DNA of 64,000 bases, taken from contig JAQIJC010000001.1 in assembly GCA_036946405.1 (NCBI GenBank), positions 429,501 to 493,500 on the forward strand. The letters run 5' to 3'. This document shows positions 61,966 through 64,000 of this stretch, piece after piece (within the stretch, counting starts at the first letter, position 1; every line of letters starts with the position of its first letter). The notes beneath the pieces were generated by a model. That model had not been told where the DNA came from. It searched no databases and was given only the letters and a program-made list of their open reading frames with translations. The DNA comes from Sphingomonas phyllosphaerae (lineage in GTDB: Bacteria; Pseudomonadota; Alphaproteobacteria; Sphingomonadales; Sphingomonadaceae). The position numbers were made by a program, and so were the translations under genes.

Positions 61966-62949
61966 TCAAAGCCCGCAGGTCGCGGACCAGCGCGCCAGCG
62001 CCGCACCGTGCGGTTTGATGAGATGTTCTTCGGCGAACCGCCCCTGCTCGACCGCCAGTCGGCTGCGCTCCTCGCGATCGTAGACGATGCGGGTCAGCGA
62101 ATAGTCCTGGTAGGAAAGGCTCGGCTGGTAACGTTCGGCCGCGGCCGAGTTCGCGTTATAGATTTCGGGACGATAGATCTTCTGGAAGCTTTCCATCGTG
62201 CTGATCGTGCTGGCGAGTTCCAGGGCGGAATACTCCGCGACCAGATCGCCGATGTGATAGAAGGCCAGCGGCGCGACGCTGTGCGGCGGCATGAAGTAGC
62301 GCGCCTTCATCCCCATCTTCGCGAAGTAGAGATCGGTCGCCGACCGCGTGTCGTTGCGATATTCCACCCCCAGGATCGGATGCGCATTCGCGGTGCGGTG
62401 ATAGACCTCCCGGCTCGACACACTCAGGCAGATCACCGGCGGCTTGCCGAAGCGCTCGCGATAGGCGTCCGACCGGAGGAAAAGCTTGAACAGATTGCCG
62501 TGCAGTTCGCCGAATTGCTCGGGTGCCCCGCCGCCGTTCTGCGCGACATGCGCGGGCATCACGACGCTGAAATCGTAATCGCGGATGTAGGACGAGAAAT
62601 TGTTGCCGACCATGCCGTCGGTGCGGGTGCCACTGCGCCGGTCGGTGACGATGGTATGCAGGATCTCGATCAAAGGAAAGGCGTGGTCGCCCTGCTCGTC
62701 GCCGATCCGCAACGCCGCAGAGATGATCCCGAGCGTCAGCGTGTAACGGTCGCCTGCCGGATTGTCCCAGTGCATCAGCGCGTTGAAGCGGCGGTCGATC
62801 ATCGCCAGCGTCCTGCGCAGATTCTCGCGACGGCTTTCGCCGCGCGCCAGATTGGCGAAATTGGTGGTGACGCGCGTGTTGTCGGCGGGACGGTAATCCT
62901 CGTCGAACGGGATGCTGCTGATCGTGAAGGTCAATGCGTTGCTCGTCAT
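61966..62949 (-). CDS. mesX: MesX (DUF1852), partner of MesD
   Basis: 327 residues. FTISSIPFDEDYRPADNTRV, TTNFANLARGESRRENLRRT, FNALMHWDNPAGDRYTLTLG, GNNFSSYIRDYDFSVVMPAH and VICLSVSSREVYHRTANAHP identify DUF1852, shown in other bacteria to be required for MesD-dependent methionine synthesis. Biochemical role unclear, perhaps supply of the methyl donor. First gene of the operon, 135 bp downstream of the cobalamin riboswitch, so B12 should turn it off. Confidence 0.85.
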   Translation of the reverse strand: MTSNALTFTISSIPFDEDYRPADNTRVTTNFANLARGESRRENLRRTLAMIDRRFNALMHWDNPAGDRYTLTLGIISAALRIGDEQGDHAFPLIEILHTIVTDRRSGTRTDGMVGNNFSSYIRDYDFSVVMPAHVAQNGGGAPEQFGELHGNLFKLFLRSDAYRERFGKPPVICLSVSSREVYHRTANAHPILGVEYRNDTRSATDLYFAKMGMKARYFMPPHSVAPLAFYHIGDLVAEYSALELASTISTMESFQKIYRPEIYNANSAAAERYQPSLSYQDYSLTRIVYDREERSRLAVEQGRFAEEHLIKPHGAALARWSATCGL

Positions 62950-63084
62950 GACACACCTGCTGTTGCGGGCAGGGGTCCAGGAAGAGCGCGCCAGGCGAAG
63001 ACCGGCGCGGACGGCCTTACGCCACGCGCCATGCGTCGAGCGCGATCCACCGGAGGAACCCCCGTCCGAGGAACGTTATCGCGT

Positions 63085-63262
63085 CGCAGGCAGGTCTCCT
63101 GGCTTACGGGTCGACGCAGTGGCTCCGGCCTTCCCGGATGCCTTGCGAGCGTCCAGTGACACGAAATGGAGCCGCCGCTCGCCGCTTACAGTTGCGGGGG
63201 CAGCGCCGGAATTTGCCCCGAAAGACAGCACCGGCTTCCCGTCTTAGCCTCGTCGCCATGCC
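63085..63262 (-). promoter_or_regulatory. Cobalamin riboswitch
   Basis: Read on the minus strand, conserved blocks occur in order: GGGAAGCCGGTG (63241-63230), GCCCCCGCAACTGTAAGCGG (from 63202), GGGAAGGCCGGAGCCACTG, and the B12 box AGCCAGGAGACCTGCC (63104-63089). This is the adenosylcobalamin-binding aptamer layout. It leads mesX-mesD, so binding of B12 should reduce expression of the B12-independent enzyme. Confidence 0.9.
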
Positions 63263-63310
63263 TGGAACGAGGAACCTCGACCGGGCGGATGAACACCATC
63301 GAGGACCCGC

Positions 63311-63342
63311 TGTCAACATCGACATAAAGATATCTTTATGTC
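63311..63342 (-). promoter_or_regulatory. Palindromic operator and -35 element upstream of the riboswitch
   Basis: Perfect 22-bp palindrome at 63321-63342 (half site GACATAAAGAT), AT-rich against its surroundings. On the minus strand TTGACA (63316-63311) follows at once, with a weak TTCATC 17 bp on. Consistent with a dimeric regulator of the ArsR type, for example SahR of methionine genes; could also serve the plus-strand gene at 63495. Confidence 0.55.
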
Positions 63343-63494
63343 TTTAAGCGTTGGCTGCGAAAATCATCTCGCCGCGTGTCGCCCGAACACGCCCGATCGT
63401 CACTTCACCAAAATGGGTCCTTACCGGACCTTGCCGCGCACCCAAGCGCGCGATAGCAAATCGGGTCCGCGGGGGCGGACGGGGGGATAGCCGG

Positions 63495-64000
63495 ATGAAG
63501 AAGCGCGCACGCCTTGTCGCTGCGGCCATGACGCTGGCTGCGCTCTATCCTCAACCCGCCGCCGCGCAGGAACATACCGCGGTAAAGGCCGGTTTTGCGC
63601 TCCCGGCGAACAGCGGCAAGACGATCCTCGTCTTCCGTCCTGCCGTGCGGGTCGGCGCGCAATCGACCGGCGGCCTGTTCGAACCCAATGGCGACTGGAC
63701 CGATCGCGCGCGCGCCAATCTTGAGGCCGCGCTCGCCGCGCGACAGGCGGCACTCGGCAACATCGTGCTCGCCGCGCCCGTCGCGTTCGGCGACGACGCC
63801 CGGCTGGTGGAGGAATATCAGGCGCTGTTCGGTGCGCTTTCCCGCGCCGTCATCGGATACCAGTTCTTTCGTGGCAACCGCCTTCCCACCAAGAAGCGGG
63901 AGAACAAGGCGGGTGTGTTCGACTGGTCGCTGGGCAGCGGCGTGTCCGCACTGCCCGGTGCGAAGGACGCGGACTACGCGCTCTTCATCTACGACAAGGA
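63495..64000 (+). CDS. Secreted protein of unknown function, 3' end beyond window
   Basis: 168 codons visible from ATG 63495. Signal peptide (RLVAAAMTLAALYPQPAAAQ) followed by FALPANSGKTILVFRPAVRV, ANLEAALAARQAALGNIVLA and VFDWSLGSGVSALPGAKDAD, ending in YALFIYDK at the window edge. It looks like a periplasmic or lipid-exported sphingomonad protein of unknown role. Divergent from mesX; shares the palindrome-bearing region. Confidence 0.7.
   Translation, partial: MKKRARLVAAAMTLAALYPQPAAAQEHTAVKAGFALPANSGKTILVFRPAVRVGAQSTGGLFEPNGDWTDRARANLEAALAARQAALGNIVLAAPVAFGDDARLVEEYQALFGALSRAVIGYQFFRGNRLPTKKRENKAGVFDWSLGSGVSALPGAKDADYALFIYDK

Overview
GC-rich (roughly two-thirds G+C) chromosomal DNA of an alphaproteobacterium, most probably Sphingomonas or a close relative. 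The basis is the gene content: TonB receptors paired with flavin halogenases and SapC proteins, a Rhodobacter-type gene transfer agent (GTA) cluster, CpdR, an EipA-type DUF1134 protein, DUF2793 and a DUF1852 methionine synthase partner. No rRNA genes, CRISPR arrays or plasmid origins were seen.

1-7.9 kb: two integrated elements in tandem in the 3' half of a tRNA-Thr(GGT) gene whose intact copy must lie left of the window. Element A (to 2857) carries an intact P4-type integrase. Element B (2807-7908, bounded by perfect 51-bp direct repeats) carries a convergent restriction-modification pair that looks ScaI-like, a block of overlapping small phage-type genes, and a deletion scar in which an integrase 5' end is fused to a primase fragment and then to a terminase-like fragment.

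8.1-33.9 kb: carbohydrate and envelope region. It holds a GH16 glycosidase, an outer-membrane barrel, a PP1-like phosphatase with a membrane partner, a TonB receptor with a six-hairpin glycosidase, a divergent halogenase/SapC/halogenase/DUF6445 operon facing a second TonB receptor, a two-component system, a Tat-lipoprotein dioxygenase-like protein, and a divergent pair of operons for 3-keto-sugar chemistry (DUF1080, GMC dehydrogenase, small subunit; SDR and GH130-like enzyme).

33.9-40.3 kb: MFS pump, tRNA-Ser(GCT), EipA-type protein, dihydroorotase-like enzyme, YgfZ, a patch of nested repeats and an OmpA protein.

40.4-51.3 kb: GTA cluster on the minus strand. Terminase and tail genes are present, but the whole head module is deleted: the portal N-terminus is fused in frame to the C-terminus of the major tail protein. 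An IS110-family transposase gene sits between the terminase and this chimera. A sigma70-like promoter overlapped by a LexA-like half-site pair precedes the small terminase gene.

51.6-64 kb: housekeeping and regulatory genes: tRNA-Gly(TCC), DEAD-box helicase, FAD oxidase, a second SapC with cytochrome b561, a candidate small RNA, N-formylglutamate amidohydrolase, CpdR, tRNA-Val(GAC) and a CHASE3/GAF/GGDEF cyclase. Last comes a mesX-mesD operon (B12-independent methionine synthesis) behind a cobalamin riboswitch and a perfect 22-bp palindrome. The window ends inside a secreted protein of unknown function.
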